Part shown: positions 12,121 through 25,400 of the stretch, in pieces
Position numbering within the stretch: the stretch's first letter is position 1
Layout of the letters: each line of letters begins with the position of its first letter
Source: Rotaria sp. Silwood1
Taxonomy: Eukaryota; Rotifera; Eurotatoria; Philodinida; Philodinidae
Length of the DNA: 64,000 nt
Direction: 5' to 3'
Assembly (NCBI GenBank): GCA_905250075.1
Contig: CAJNOP010000059.1
Span: forward strand, 186,001-250,000
The notes under the pieces: generated by a model
The model's input: only the letters and a program-made list of their open reading frames with translations
The model's database searches: none
What the model was told of the DNA's origin: nothing
Position numbers and translations under genes: made by a program

Positions 12121-15056
12121 ACAAATTAGTCTCTCACCAATGGTTGGTATCATTTGTTGAGATAAATAGTCTTATATTCTTAGCTCTTTATCTCCACTAG
12201 CCATTGAAGTTACTACCTATAAATTGCTTGCAGAAAACTAAATGATGTATAGAATTCTAAATCTTCAAAAACATATTTTCTCGTAAATTTCATAAGCTAT
12301 GAATAAGTAAACAAAGGACATTCCATTCCATTGCTTCATGCTCAAAAGATCGGACTTAAAACAACCGATAACTTAGGAAATATGATACCAATTGAAGTTT
12401 TTCGAATAAAATATTCTTTACCTTCATACAGTCAGCAATTACTATAAGTTTCAAAATTTCGCAATAGCTAGACGATTTACTGACAATAAGGCGTCAAACA
12501 GAATATGTTGTCACTGTTGAGTAGATCGAAGACAATCAAGAATAAAGTTACTGTATATGTTGTAAACCTCATCATATGAGAACTTGAAATAATATTTAAT
12601 ATGGATAAAATATCTCCAGTGGTTATACAATGCTTCGAAGAAACATAGAGGATTATTTGACAATATGAGACAAAACACATATATTGTTTTAAAATTCACT
12701 TTGTATATTCGCTCCTTCCTTTTCTATTACTGTATGCGATGGAATTATAACATCTTTTATTCTTTCAATAGTGTCATAAAAGAAGAACAAATATCATGCT
12801 TTCTCATACCATTTAATATTTCTTTTCTATCACAAGACCATTTGAGTAACCAAAACTGCCCTGTACCAAGAAGAGAATATTTAGTGGTTCTGACCACACT
12901 ATTGACGTATTAGAGAGATTGATACTCTATTTAAGATGATTAACTTATCAGTGACATTTTTGAAACCATTATGGAAAATACTTGATTTAACAAATAAACA
13001 GATATAGAACGAAAATACATTTCTACTTATCAATATCATTTTAGGAATTTCATATAAATAATAATGCTCAAAATGAAAAATCTAAAAATGAAAGCCAATG
13101 ATTAGAATATCAAACATCATTATTACAGTATCCAACCATATTTTCATACGGCTTTCACTAGATATCGTATCAGGACGTATCTTGACTATTTTTTAGCAGT
13201 TAACACCATTTTGATCGAAAAGAAAAATGTCGAAATTTAAAAATCGAAACCAAAACAATGTCGCACATCGGTATGTTGAAAAATAAAATGTAGGTAAATA
13301 AAAACATTGAATAATAAATATGTCGAACTCTAAAACGACTAAAAGATGAAAAATGTCGTCTTACTGAAATGTCGAAACCATAGGAATTTTTGTTGTATTA
13401 AAGAATAGAAATTCAATACATTTGTTTCATTTGTATGATTGATATTCGTCAGTATGTGGGTGAGACTAAGAGGTTTGATTAAGAGACGCCCAGCGTCTCA
13501 TTACTCACATGCTCGACTTCCACACCCTTCCTTGCAAAATTAGCTCGGAAAATCTGTCTATCCGTCTTATCCTACAAACTCCGAACTATGCAATTTTTAG
13601 ATCATCTATCTAAAGAATCAATTGATTTAACCAAACAATCCTTAATAATTAGTTAAAATTTTGTAACCAAGGCTATTATGTTTCTTTTAAATTAAATATA
13701 AATAAAAAAAAATACTGCCAAGAAATGTCTTACACTAGTTTGATTGTATATGAATAGCCATGCTTAATAATTCAAACATTTGTGAAGTAAAAAGCTGATT
13801 ATTTTATGTTGTGGGTTGTTATATCTGCATGAATCAATATCGTTAGTTACGCCCTATTTAACATATTGTCGAAGGCTTCTTGTCGATTTTGTCATTTTCT
13901 TATCGGTATTTTTTGTTGACTTTACTTGACTGCTGCATATTTTTATTAAGAAAAGAAAGAATTTTTCTTCTTGTTCGTTGTTGATTTTTGAAGGTAATTG
14001 TAATAGTCTGATGTCAAGAGTTTAACTATACGCTTTCCTGCCTACGTCAACAAACAAACTACCTTTAAAAAAAGGAAGGAGACTTTAGAAGAGTCGATAG
14101 CGAACGAGAACTGACACGTATGTTTACTGAACAACTATACTTTCAAAAGTTTTCCTTTAAACATTCGATTTCATTCAAGTCAAATATTGAATACTGAATG
14201 AAATTCAAATATGGAACAAAATCAAAATTTTCTTATCATTAAAAATTTACTATATATTCAAATCTGTAGAATCTAAAAGCAAAAAAGTTTCATTTAAAAT
14301 TGAGACGAATTGTTTCAGCGTGGAATTTCAATCAAAACATTTATTTCATTCATTCAGAAGTACCAAAATCTTTCTTTTTCAATTTCTTTCAGTTCAAAAT
14401 CTAATGATTTATTAAGAACATACTCATGTATGTATTCAATGTAGTAATTACTTTCACGCTGATTCTGAATATCGATGGTTTGGATTTCTATTAACGACTA
14501 AATCATACTTGAAATTTTACTCGAACGACAGATATAAATTTTTTCAAGGACAAACAAAATATTATCTATTCTACGACTGCTATTATTAGTGTATTTATTG
14601 ATATAGAACTTCTCTAGTTTTAGGCAGAATAATTAATGATTATTTTGGCGAAATCAAAATCATAGATTGATTCTCCGAGTCTTGATAGATGGCACTATAT
14701 GCAACGTTTATTTTACATTTGTTTATCAGTTATTACTTACTTCAGGAACAAAATACTTCTACAGTATTGCACACGAAAAGATTCTTTTAAGTGCGTAAAA
14801 GCTTGTTAAATTATTCTGTAAACCAATTATGCACAAGTAACTGCACGCAAGTCGCACACGATTTCTAATATAGTTTCTCAATCGAACATTATAGATGTAC
14901 GTAAAAATGATCCTATCTTGTACAGCAAATTTGTTTTATGCATGTAGACGAATTTTATGACTTAATCGATGGTGTTTGGTTGAAATATGATAATCGGATT
15001 AGATGTACTCATGATCCCTTTTTATTAAATTCATAATTTTTTTTTGTCCATCTTTT
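12121..15056. other. gene-poor intergenic stretch
   Basis: No gene is supported. ORFs near 12477-12913 overlap on both strands without motifs. A stretch at 13195-13390 repeats the word ATGTCGAAA or GTCGAA several times. A comparable run on the other strand at 22850-22930 (TTTCGACAT, CTCGACATT) suggests a shared degenerate repeat, but I could not delimit it. Confidence 0.4.
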
Positions 15057-16960
15057 ATGTTGAAATATTTTCAGAATATGTCCTCACCCGTAAGAACTAG
15101 AATTCTGAAAATTTTACAAAATATATATATTTTGAGATGGACAATCCAACTATCCTATCCAATTATGTTCATGTGATGGCCAAGTTTGCCTGAAATTTTT
15201 ACTTTAGTCCTATCCTCTATCCTATATATTAGGCTCACTAGTAGTCTATCTTCATGATAGACTTTCTTCAGACGAATATGATAGAATTCATTTAAATATT
15301 TTTCCCTAAGACTACTAACATGGTGCAACTTGAACACTCAATCAAAAGTTTGAACCGAAAATTCCTCACAAAATAACAAGTTTTCTATGTAGTATAAGAT
15401 GAACGATGATTACAGGTTATTCGATTTTATTCAAAATCAAAGTTTATTTAACATAGAAATAGCAGCAATTGTAAAATTCAAAGTTATTGGTCATTGCTAT
15501 AAGCTTCAGCTTGATTGGTGACATGTTCACCTTAACTAGGTGTTCCATCAGATGAGCGCCATTGCGATCTTCAGAAAAGGAAAACAGCAAGGTCAGGGTT
15601 AATCCCTTTTGACATCATCTTCATAGGACTCAACAATCAACTTATATATCGTTTGATAGTAAACTGAATTTCGAACAATACTTTATAAATTGCTTTGATT
15701 AAAAATTGAAAAATGATTTTAAAAAGTATAATATACCTCACGGCTAAGCTCCTCCACAGGTTAAATGGATACATGGAAAATTTTGATGAAAAGTTTCTTT
15801 TTTTTCAGAATCAATGTGATTTTCACAGTATTAAGAGTATTAGTCAAGAGCTACAAATGTACTAGATTGAAGTTTTGAAAAACTCATGTTCTTGTCATTC
15901 GATATTAACATACCACAAAAAAATGCATAAATTTTATAAGAGCGATCATTGCATAGCCATGATTTTTACTGTTGTGCGAAGCATGGAGACGATTGTTTCA
16001 ACATAATTAGTATTCAGTAACAGATAAGTCATTGACTGATCAGAGGTTGGAAAAACAACTGCCTTCTTTCTACTGTCCTGAATATATAATCCAATATGCG
16101 GGAAAAGTAATTTGTAGTGAATATTCTATATCTATGATATGTATTGTTATAATAAAAATTCAAGTGATTACTAGAGCATAAAAAGTACTAAATATAGTTT
16201 GGAAAAATACTATATCAAAGGTCTGTGGATCTAATGTCTTGTGTGATGTGAAAAAACTGAATAATTTTTATAGTATAAACAGGATTTAGTAATAGATATA
16301 GAACTGCTAAATCAATGGGACATGTGATACTTGTTATAGGCATCCTTTTCACTTTGAATTAAAGTCACTTTTAAAGTTTTATTCAAACTTTAGTTGTCTA
16401 TCAAATGGTACATCGATTTTCTATTGAATTGTATGAAAACAATTTTCTCTTTTTCAAGGTCACAAAGGTATCTATTTAATGAAATACTAAAATAAGGTTA
16501 ATGTTTCATCAATCGAGCTGAAACTTATGGCAATGATAACTAACTTTGACTTTTGTAATGTCTGAAAGTTTTATGTCAAACAAACTTTCTTTTGTAATGA
16601 AACTAAATGACTTGTAATCATCTCTCATCTTAAACTATATAGGAAAACTATTATTTTGTGATGACGTTTTTCGACTCAAACTTCTGATTGAGTGTTCAAG
16701 TTACACCATATTGGTAGTCTTCAGGGAGAATGATTAAATGAATTCTATCATATTCATCTGAAGAAAGTCTTTCATCAATACAGACTACGTTTGAGCCTAA
16801 TATATAAGATGAAGAGTAGGACTAAAGTAAAAAGTTCAGTAAAACTTGATCATTACATGAACATAATTGGCTAGGATAGTTGAATCTTATCTCAAAATTT
16901 AAAAAAATTTTCAGAATTTTAATTCATACTTCCGAGAACATATTGTAAAAATATCTTAAA
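15057..16960. repeat. 1.9-kb foldback element with arms of about 650 bp
   Basis: The left arm, 15057 to about 15715, pairs with the reverse complement of about 16355-16960. Similarity is about 80% in the outer 350 bp (for example CCAATTATGTTCATGT, AGACTTTCTTCAGA, GAATATGATAGAATTCATTT, AACTTGAACACTCAATCA). It decays inward until the two sides no longer align, leaving a loop of roughly 640 bp. No ORF in the loop or arms looks like a transposase. The ORF at 15155-15337 is an arm sequence. No confident target duplication was found. Confidence 0.8.
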
Positions 16961-18611
16961 ATCAAGGATTTACAAAAAAAAGAACTTAAAACGAATAACA
17001 AGGTATTATGAGTACTTAGAATCTGATTAGCATATTTCAGCCGAAGAGCATTTACTAGGTCTAAAATTTTATGCTCTAAGATGAGATCATTTTCATCTAA
17101 ATAAAAAACTTTCGATTAAACAACTATATTGAAAGTCAGTTGTGATTTATATACAATGACTCGTAGACAGAAAAGAAAACTAGATCTTTAGACAAGCAGT
17201 TATGTACAGAAAAATGAAAGTCTTCTTATATAGTTTTAATATACTAATATAAATATTTCCTACCTATTCAAATCATTGTTCGATAATGGTAATAGTCTTT
17301 AATTATATTCCGAATACTCTGATGTATATAAAAGTAAAAAGCAAAAGGCATAAGAGAATATTTATGTATATATATATATATGTATATATAACGAAAACAG
17401 ATAATAAAAAAATACCTTGATGAAAAATATTTTTTTTTCTTGATTATAAAATAGCATGAATTTACAGAATGAATATATATTTATTAAAAGCTTTGTTGAA
17501 TATAAATCTAAAGAAAGTGAAAAACATCACCTAGACATAAAAAAAAAAGATTGCAATTGGAGAATATGATTACAGAAGAATAAAAACAAGCGAATGAAAT
17601 CTGACAGCACAACAGTTTTATGTTTTTAGTTTACTGCTGTGACTATTTTGTGCGAATCACATTACTTTCTTCAAACAAGTTTTTCGATTTAGTTAATAGA
17701 AAAATAAATCTCTTTACAAAAACAACGATCGTAATAATCTATACATAGATGCTTGTTTTTCTTTTTCTCACTTTCATAATTACATACCTATAAATTAACT
17801 TGAATTTATTTCATTCATAATTGTAATTAAAACGAATACAAGAATTACTTTTCTTTCGTTTTTTTCACTCTATTGATTAATCACTTATTCTATCGTCATT
17901 ACAGTCAAGCAAATTAAGTATGTTATGTACATGCATCTTTCATTCTTTTTTTTTCCTATTGACTTTTTCGTTCGATCTAAACACACACACATGCTTCCGA
18001 ATTTGAAGTATGATCACAATCTAAAATCACGTATTCGATGTTGAAACAAAAAAAAAGGAAAAAAAGAATGATTCTTTATAGTTGACCAATTTCTACTTTA
18101 ACTACTTGCCAACTCGATACCATTAACAAGAGCATCAAACATTCAGTTACATCATCCATTATATGCCTATATCTCATCTCATGATGTCATAAAAGAGTAC
18201 TACTTGAATAATATTGTACATGTCTGAGAAAAAAAAGAGGAAGCAAACAAAATGCACATACTGACAAAGAATAAGAATATAATGGTCATAAAATTTCACT
18301 TCTATTGTCTGTTTCTTTTTTCATAGAAGACTTAGATATATGTAGAGTGCGGTTGCCCACATTATTAATGACAGTAAAAGTATGTTTCAATGATAAAGAC
18401 TTGTATATAAAGATTCGTTTTATTATCTTCTTTTACAAATCGCTTGTAATCAGTTAAATAGTTGTCATTGAAAAACATAATAAAATTTTCTTGACATTTG
18501 ATACTTATGTGAATAAATGCTTGAATAAGCTTCAACATATATTAGTCTCATGATATAATTCATCATCAATATTGTATTTCTTTTAAAAACTGAATGTCGA
18601 TATACAATTAT
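16961..18611. other. intergenic stretch
   Basis: AT-rich, with an alternating TA/TG microsatellite at about 17361-17392 and several poly-A/T tracts. No gene, RNA or repeat arm was recognised. Confidence 0.45.
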
Positions 18612-18795
18612 AAAGTTAGTGGTGTAACCAGAAGATAGTGAGTGGTAGAGCTGCACTCTACAGTCTTGAGCGAAATTGATGCAGCAGTGTTGATGATGGT
18701 ACCTATTACGTTGTTTTGCTCCGATGGCAGAACGAAGGCGACTTATAGCAGGACGACTCCCGATCTATCACATCCTCGGTTACGCCCATTATTGT
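18612..18795. repeat. small TIR element (MITE-like), about 180 bp
   Basis: The left end (GTGGTGTAACCAGAAGATAG) resembles the reverse complement of the right end (ATGGGCGTAACCGAGGATGT) over about 28 bp with mismatches. The interior is markedly richer in G+C than the flanks. The size and imperfect termini fit an aged non-autonomous DNA element. No clear target duplication was seen, and superfamily assignment is not possible by eye. Confidence 0.45.
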
Positions 18796-19489
18796 AGTAA
18801 GGATTTGAAATTCCTTATGGTTTTTTTTGCTATATTCTACTCGACTATGAGCAGTTGACTCTAAAGGGCAAAGTCAATTTTGACTGTATTCGATTTGTTT
18901 TTGATGAAAAAAAATAAAAAATTAATGTTTCTTTCTTTTTTTTTGTTGTTGTGTCAATAAAACAAAATTTTCTTCCACCTGTATCGTTTTATTTTACAAT
19001 AATAATAAGCTGAAGGTCAATAAAAAAAAAAAGAATGCACGCCAAAAACTATAGGGTTGTTGTATATGATAAAATATACTCGAAAAATAAAATATTTTCA
19101 AATTATTAATAGAAGCATAAACCGTGATGTAATACATATATATATGACCAATAATTCAAAGTTTCTTGAAGAACTTAAATGAGATATTCGTACATTTGCA
19201 TATTGACCTTCTAACGTCATGAATTAAATTCGTTCTCATTTGAAATAGAATCTTTTGTTTTTTTTTCAAAATTTCAAAAAAACAAAAAGAAAAAAAAAGA
19301 AAAATCAAACAAACAAACAAACAAACAAACAAATAAAAAGATAATAAAGAAGTTTTCACTGCATAGATGTATGTTACGAGCTTTTTAACGTCAAGTATAC
19401 ATATATAAACTAACGTCATTATTATCACGGGGTAATCAGACAGTAGAGCAGATCAAATTAAATTTCTTTTTTTTTTATGTATATATTAA
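18796..19489. other. intergenic stretch downstream of the MRL gene
   Basis: Holds poly-T/poly-A tracts and an (AAAC)n microsatellite (listed separately). It is the 3' flank of the minus-strand MRL gene. No coding sequence is supported; the ORF at 19156-19428 is a translation of the microsatellite region. Confidence 0.45.
19306..19333. repeat. (AAAC)n microsatellite
   Basis: Seven uninterrupted CAAA units. Confidence 0.9.
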
Positions 19490-22400
19490 TCATAAATGGC
19501 TGACATGTGGTTTATGAAAAAAAAGATTCGTTGATGAACCTCGTTGTGGTGGTTGAGGTTTGAAAGATGGACTAGTACCATTAAATGATGGACGAGGAAT
19601 ACTCGATTTACGGGGTGGAACAGGTGGAACAGGTTTATTCGTCGTTATTGTTGGCGTTTTGCTATTACTTAATGAATTCGTTGAGGTTGATGATGCTAGT
19701 GATTTATTAGGTACAGGCGCTTGTGAAATAGATGTTGAAAGTTTAAGAGAAGGTGTAACGAGTCCACTTTTAACAGGTAATGCTGGTTGTGGTCGATTAT
19801 TCGTACGAACTGTTGCTGTAGCTTTTTTTAATGGCGTTGAATTTGTTGAAGATGGTAATTTCGAACGATTCATATTCATATTATTTATTACAGTTGGTTT
19901 AGATTTCGTTGAATTTGATAGAATTTTATTTGTATTTTTCGATGTATGAGAGAGATCTTCAAGAAATGTTGGTGATGGTAAAGAAAAATCTGCATCATCT
20001 AAATTAAGTGAATCAGATTTTGATGCAACAGATAATGAACTAGCACTTTGATTATCTAAAGTAGAAAAAAGAAAAAGAAAATAAAATTTATGAAATTAAA
20101 AAATTTACACATACCATCTCGTTTTGTTGGCATAATAAAACTTTTACTCATTTGTTGTTGCTGTTGTTGTTGTTGTTGATGATGATGATTTCCATTTGTA
20201 AAATGATACTGATATCCATATGTATTTGTATTATTTGCTGTTCGATAAGATAAATTTCTATCCAATATTTGTAATGAGGGTAATTGTTTTCTGGGTAATG
20301 GGGTTGAACCAACTGTTGTTGTTATTGTTGATAATGTTTGATGATTTGTATTGTTAGTATTAGTTGTACGTAAATTTTCTGTTGAACTTAAACATTGTGT
20401 AGTGATATTTGATTTTAATTTTGGTGGAGTAATTAATGTTGGCCCACGAATAGTTCCTTTTGTTGATGATGATATTGAGTGATTGGTTTGTGTTTGTAAT
20501 GATGATGGTGTTGGTGATTTAAGTGGAAAACGTGATACAGGAGTCGGACGATAGATTGATGATGATTGAACTTGTATAGGTACAGATTGAATAGGAAAAC
20601 GAAACGATTTTGAAACAGGAAGACATGAATGACGTTCAATTGGAATTGAAGTTTGTTGTAATGAAGTCTGTGGTGATGATGATGATTGAATAGATGATGG
20701 GGAATCATTAAGAACACGTTCAAGTCGTTGACGTAATTCATCCATATAACTAGCTGATTTGATCGGAGAATTTTCATCATTATCATCAACTTCTACATGT
20801 TCATTATTATGTTCATTACTAGCTAATGTACTTGTTGTGACTATAAAAAATTTGAAAAAAATTAAAAATTATAAAAGACAATAGAAGACAAAGTCTTACG
20901 TATACTAATACAAGAACTTGGTTGAGGTGACATAGGTGAATGTGTACTGTTATATTGATTATGAGAATTGGTGTTAGTTGGTAAGATAGGTATTCGATTG
21001 AGAACTTGTCGATCACGTATTGATGAACATGGCATCGGTGACGAACATAGTTCGTTATTGTTACGATTATTTTGTTGTTCATTCGATGTTCCTGAACGAG
21101 CAGCACACACAGCAGCAAATCGACCTTTAGAATTAATTTGCATTGTTTTTTTTTGCTTATATCAAAACATTAGTTTACCTGACGATCGATAAATATTCAT
21201 TGCTTTTTCCATAAGAAAATAATTAACTTTTAATTGTTGTCCAAACTAACAAAAAAAAAAAAGACACGTACAAGAATTATTTTGATAATTGAAATCAAAA
21301 TCTTTGAAATATACTTTAGCAATACGAATACTTGTTATCCATCGATCAAATTCATTTTTGGTATCAACACACATATATTTAATATATTTTGAACTTTTTT
21401 TTTGAATTAATGGATGCTAAAAAAAAAATAGAATAAATTTCTTTTTTTATTTTTTCTTTCTTGATTTGCAATATTCAAAACCTATTAACCTTAAGTGCAA
21501 AACAATAATCACTAGGTGATTTAAATTTTTTTTTCCAACCAAGTCCAAAAAATAATTCAACATTTTCAAATTTAGCCAAACATACAAGATCTTTCTAAAA
21601 ATTTAAATATATATAGAACAAAAAATAAATTATTGCTATAAATAAAATATATACTACTTTGCTTTTGCCTTTAGGTACAAAATAAAGACCTGATGAACGA
21701 AGAACACAAAAATGTTTTTTCCATGATTTACGAGATTTTTCTTTTAAATAAATAATTCCATCCATATCAGGTGTTTTTAATAATTCATCATAAACGATCA
21801 TTGTTTCATCTTTAACCTATATAATTATATTGATTTATCATGAAAATTTATATATCTAAAAAGAAAATACGATTAACTTACAAGAAATGAAGTTGTTGCT
21901 CGAAAAAGAGCATATTTTTCTGATCGTTTAGTAAATATTAGACGATTAGGTGAAGTTGTTGGCCACATAAGAATAGCTTCAGTTAATTTTTGATGATCTT
22001 CAAAAATACGTTCTATAAGAAAAAAAAAAGTTTTTTTTGTTTTTTCATATAGATGAAATTTAAATAAATTCTTAATTACCCATATGAAGATCAGGTAAAA
22101 TTTCTACGAGAGCATAATCAATATCAGGCTCTCGATGATTTTTATGAACAAGTACAAAGAGAACATCACGTATTGACATTGAATCATCAATAAGTATACT
22201 CTTTGTTGAACCATCATCATTATATGTACGAATTAGTAATTTTGATGGATGTTGAGAATGAGATGAAATCAAATCATCTTGATCGATGATTATTGATGTC
22301 ATTTGTTTGGTTGTACTTGTCATTGCTACCATAGAATGACAAGTTACCTAATAAGAATAAAAAATGATTATTTTCAATTTTATGTCGATTATTATTGATT

Positions 22401-25400
22401 TTTGAATATCAATTTAAACTATGGAAATTAATTGTTGTTCGAACTTTATACGTGGTCATTGTAAAAATATTATTAAGAAATTCTTATTTGTCTCTTTTTT
22501 GTTCATTACTAATTGAAACAGCAAGAAACATCGCATTTAATGAGTTTTCAGGAAATAAATCCTGTAGATTTCTTAACTTGTCTCACAGAGTTGCAATCGA
22601 TTCGGTTTCAACCAAAGCATATTTAAATGTGACCGAAAGGTGGATATGAAGGAAAGACTGGCATCCACATGCGCGCTCGACATAAGCACCTACACTTATC
22701 CATATAAAGAAATGTATTGTTTTGCCGCTAGTTTTATTCTTAAATATTCTTCATATATTATTATCACTTGTTGATGTGTTTATACGTCTCTCACTTTTTT
22801 ATATGTAATAAAATATCTTAATCTCACTGGCTGAAAATCTCAAAATAAAATTTTTTCGACAATCACTTTTCGCCAGTTTTCTTTCGACATTCTTTTCTCG
22901 ACATTTTTTTTCGCTATTTTGTCCTTTCACATTTTTTCTTTCGGTTAAATTAATGCCATTCCAAAAGAAACCAACCGATCCCATCGCTGATATCTCAAGA
23001 GAACAGTCACTTAACTGATCAGTCACTTTCGAATTCGAACTATGTGCATCGTATAAGCTCAAATAAGCTTTAAATATTCTAAAAAGAGTTCGGGTCCTTA
23101 GCTTATTACTGAGTAAATACTGCAAATTTACGATAGTTTTTTCAACGAATGTCATAGTCATCTCAGAAGAACTAGTTTTCCAATTTCGACTTGAAAATTT
23201 TCGTAGAGATAAGCTTTAATGAGAATAGTTTATTGTAAGAGTTTCAGATCTTTTAATTTGCCTCTATCCTGAAACAAGAACATGGCATCTAACATTATAG
23301 ATGAACGATGTAAAAGATATGCTTGTATCATAGCTATATCTTAAGATAAGAACAACGATAAGATCTGAAACATTCATGAGAAACTATTCTTATTAGGGAC
23401 TGTTTCTATACGATGTATCAATTCAAAATGCGAAAGTCAGTTTTTCTGAATCACGGTATTCATTTAAAAACTACCGCAAAGGTGCACTATCTCAGAAGTA
23501 ATAAGCTATGAACTTGAACTATATTCGTAGTATTCATAGCTCATTTGGTTCTACATCATGCACATAGTCACGATTGAAAAGCGATTGATGAGTTGAAGGA
23601 CTTCCTTTGCCAATATTCAAATTTTTTAAAAGTATTATGAAATGAATAAATAAATATGTAATTCTTACAGATTCGTCATGATTAGGTGATGTAACTTTAT
23701 CGGTTGATCCACTATCACTAAATGCTGAATCACAATCATCAGTCGTATTTGTTGTTGGAATTTTCGTTGTAAATGATACAGTTGTCGTTGTTGTTTGGTG
23801 ATTTGTATTCGATGTATTATAAAGATTCGATGTATCATTTGTTATTTCATCGCCAAGTCCACTTGAACAAGCACTTGAACCAGATGAACGTTGTTGTTGA
23901 GAATCTATATTGGTTGTTGTACAATCATTAATTGTTAATGTTAAACTAGCTAGAGCAGCTTCAAGTTGATCTTCAAGTGTACGAAGTTCATTAACACAAC
24001 CATTTGTATTTGATATTGAAGAAGAAGACGTTATTGACGACGACGGATGATTTGTTGATTGCTCCATCTTATTCGATTTTTTTATTGATGATTGATGATG
24101 AGATACTAATGAATGATTTGAACATTCTTCAAATTGAATTTTAAAATCTCGTAATTCAGATATAATTGCGTCAAGTTCAGCGGAATCGTCTTCGTCTAGA
24201 GAAAAAAAAACAAATCAAGACAAACATAAATGGTACGATGAAATGAATGACGTGTGTGTGTGTGAACACTATCTCTTTTTATGACCTCTTCAAGCTTATT
24301 CACGTAATAATTTGCTCAGTTTGTCTTCATCTCATCGTATTCTTGTCTTTATAACTGTTATTATTCTTCTCCGCAACAGTATTTGATATATGATAATGCC
24401 CTTTTTTCTTTTTTTTTCCTACTCTCATAGATATATATACACAGTTGTTCATTCCCTCCTACGTTTGCATTTCCGATTGACGATTATGACAGACAAAAAA
24501 GAAGAAGAAGAAGAAGAAGCAAACAGAACGAACGAATAATGTATGTTCACACATCCTAATTCCGAAGGAAACAGTTGTACTTTCTCTCTTCGCTTTCTAT
24601 GTATGTGTAACCATTAAAGAGAACACTAGAGGAGTATTATAATAGTTATGTAAGACAAACAGATCAATGTTGTGTGAGCGAATATACACTATTGTACAAG
24701 AGATAATGGAATGTTGATGACAGAAGCTTCAAATAATATTTGCCGGCGACAGATAGAGAATAGAAGAAAACTATGACAGATTAGCAGCACTAGAAAATAA
24801 TATATAAGCTTTGATCCGTATTCGTCTTATATATGTTACCTTCATTTGCATTTTTGAAAGTTATTTCGATGATAGGTTAGTTGTGCAAAGGAAATTAAGA
24901 GGAAAAAAAAGGAAAAAGATTCATATTCTTTGAATGCCCTTTTTTTCTTGCAGAATGACTGAACTCGCAAGGACATATTTATAATGATGCCAATATATAT
25001 TGAGAAAAAGAATAATGATGATGTAATCGTCGGTATCCTATTTCATCACATTACAAACTCGATCCTATCATACGACTGATTCTGGAGAAATTAGAAACAA
25101 GAATATATGAGATTTAATTCAGTCTTCTACATAAGTTTTTTTTTTTTCTTTAAAAGAAGACAATTATAATGTTCTTCAACTATTTCTTAACTTCTTAAGA
25201 TTGATAGAAAGAAAATTCTATATTTGATTGACATTTACTCATCAATACTTGAATGATTCTATCGTCTCAAATCGCACAATATCGTTCCACATTCTGTCAC
25301 TCACACATGTACATACGCATTGAAAAGTTTGGTAAGATAGTTCTAACATATTATATAATTTCTCGTTTTCTTTTTCATGCTGTGGAAACATAATATACCG

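Noticed and set aside
12477..12913. ORFs on both strands
   Set aside because: Overlapping in conflicting frames without motifs; probably chance.
15155..15337. 60-codon ORF on the minus strand
   Set aside because: It lies wholly within the left arm of the foldback element and is not open in the right-arm copy as a longer frame.
18612..18795. tRNA-derived SINE
   Set aside because: One A-box-like word (TGGTAGAGCTG) is visible, but there is no B box, no cloverleaf and no A-rich tail; the TIR explanation fits better.
19560..19949. 129-codon plus-strand ORF
   Set aside because: It is the antisense shadow of the last exon of the MRL gene, where the minus frame has intact splice phase and a PPVPPR motif.
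20433..21192. His-rich and other ORFs overlapping the MRL 3' exons
   Set aside because: Alternative-frame shadows; the repeated CAT/ATG triplets come from CAA/TCA-rich coding in the true frame.
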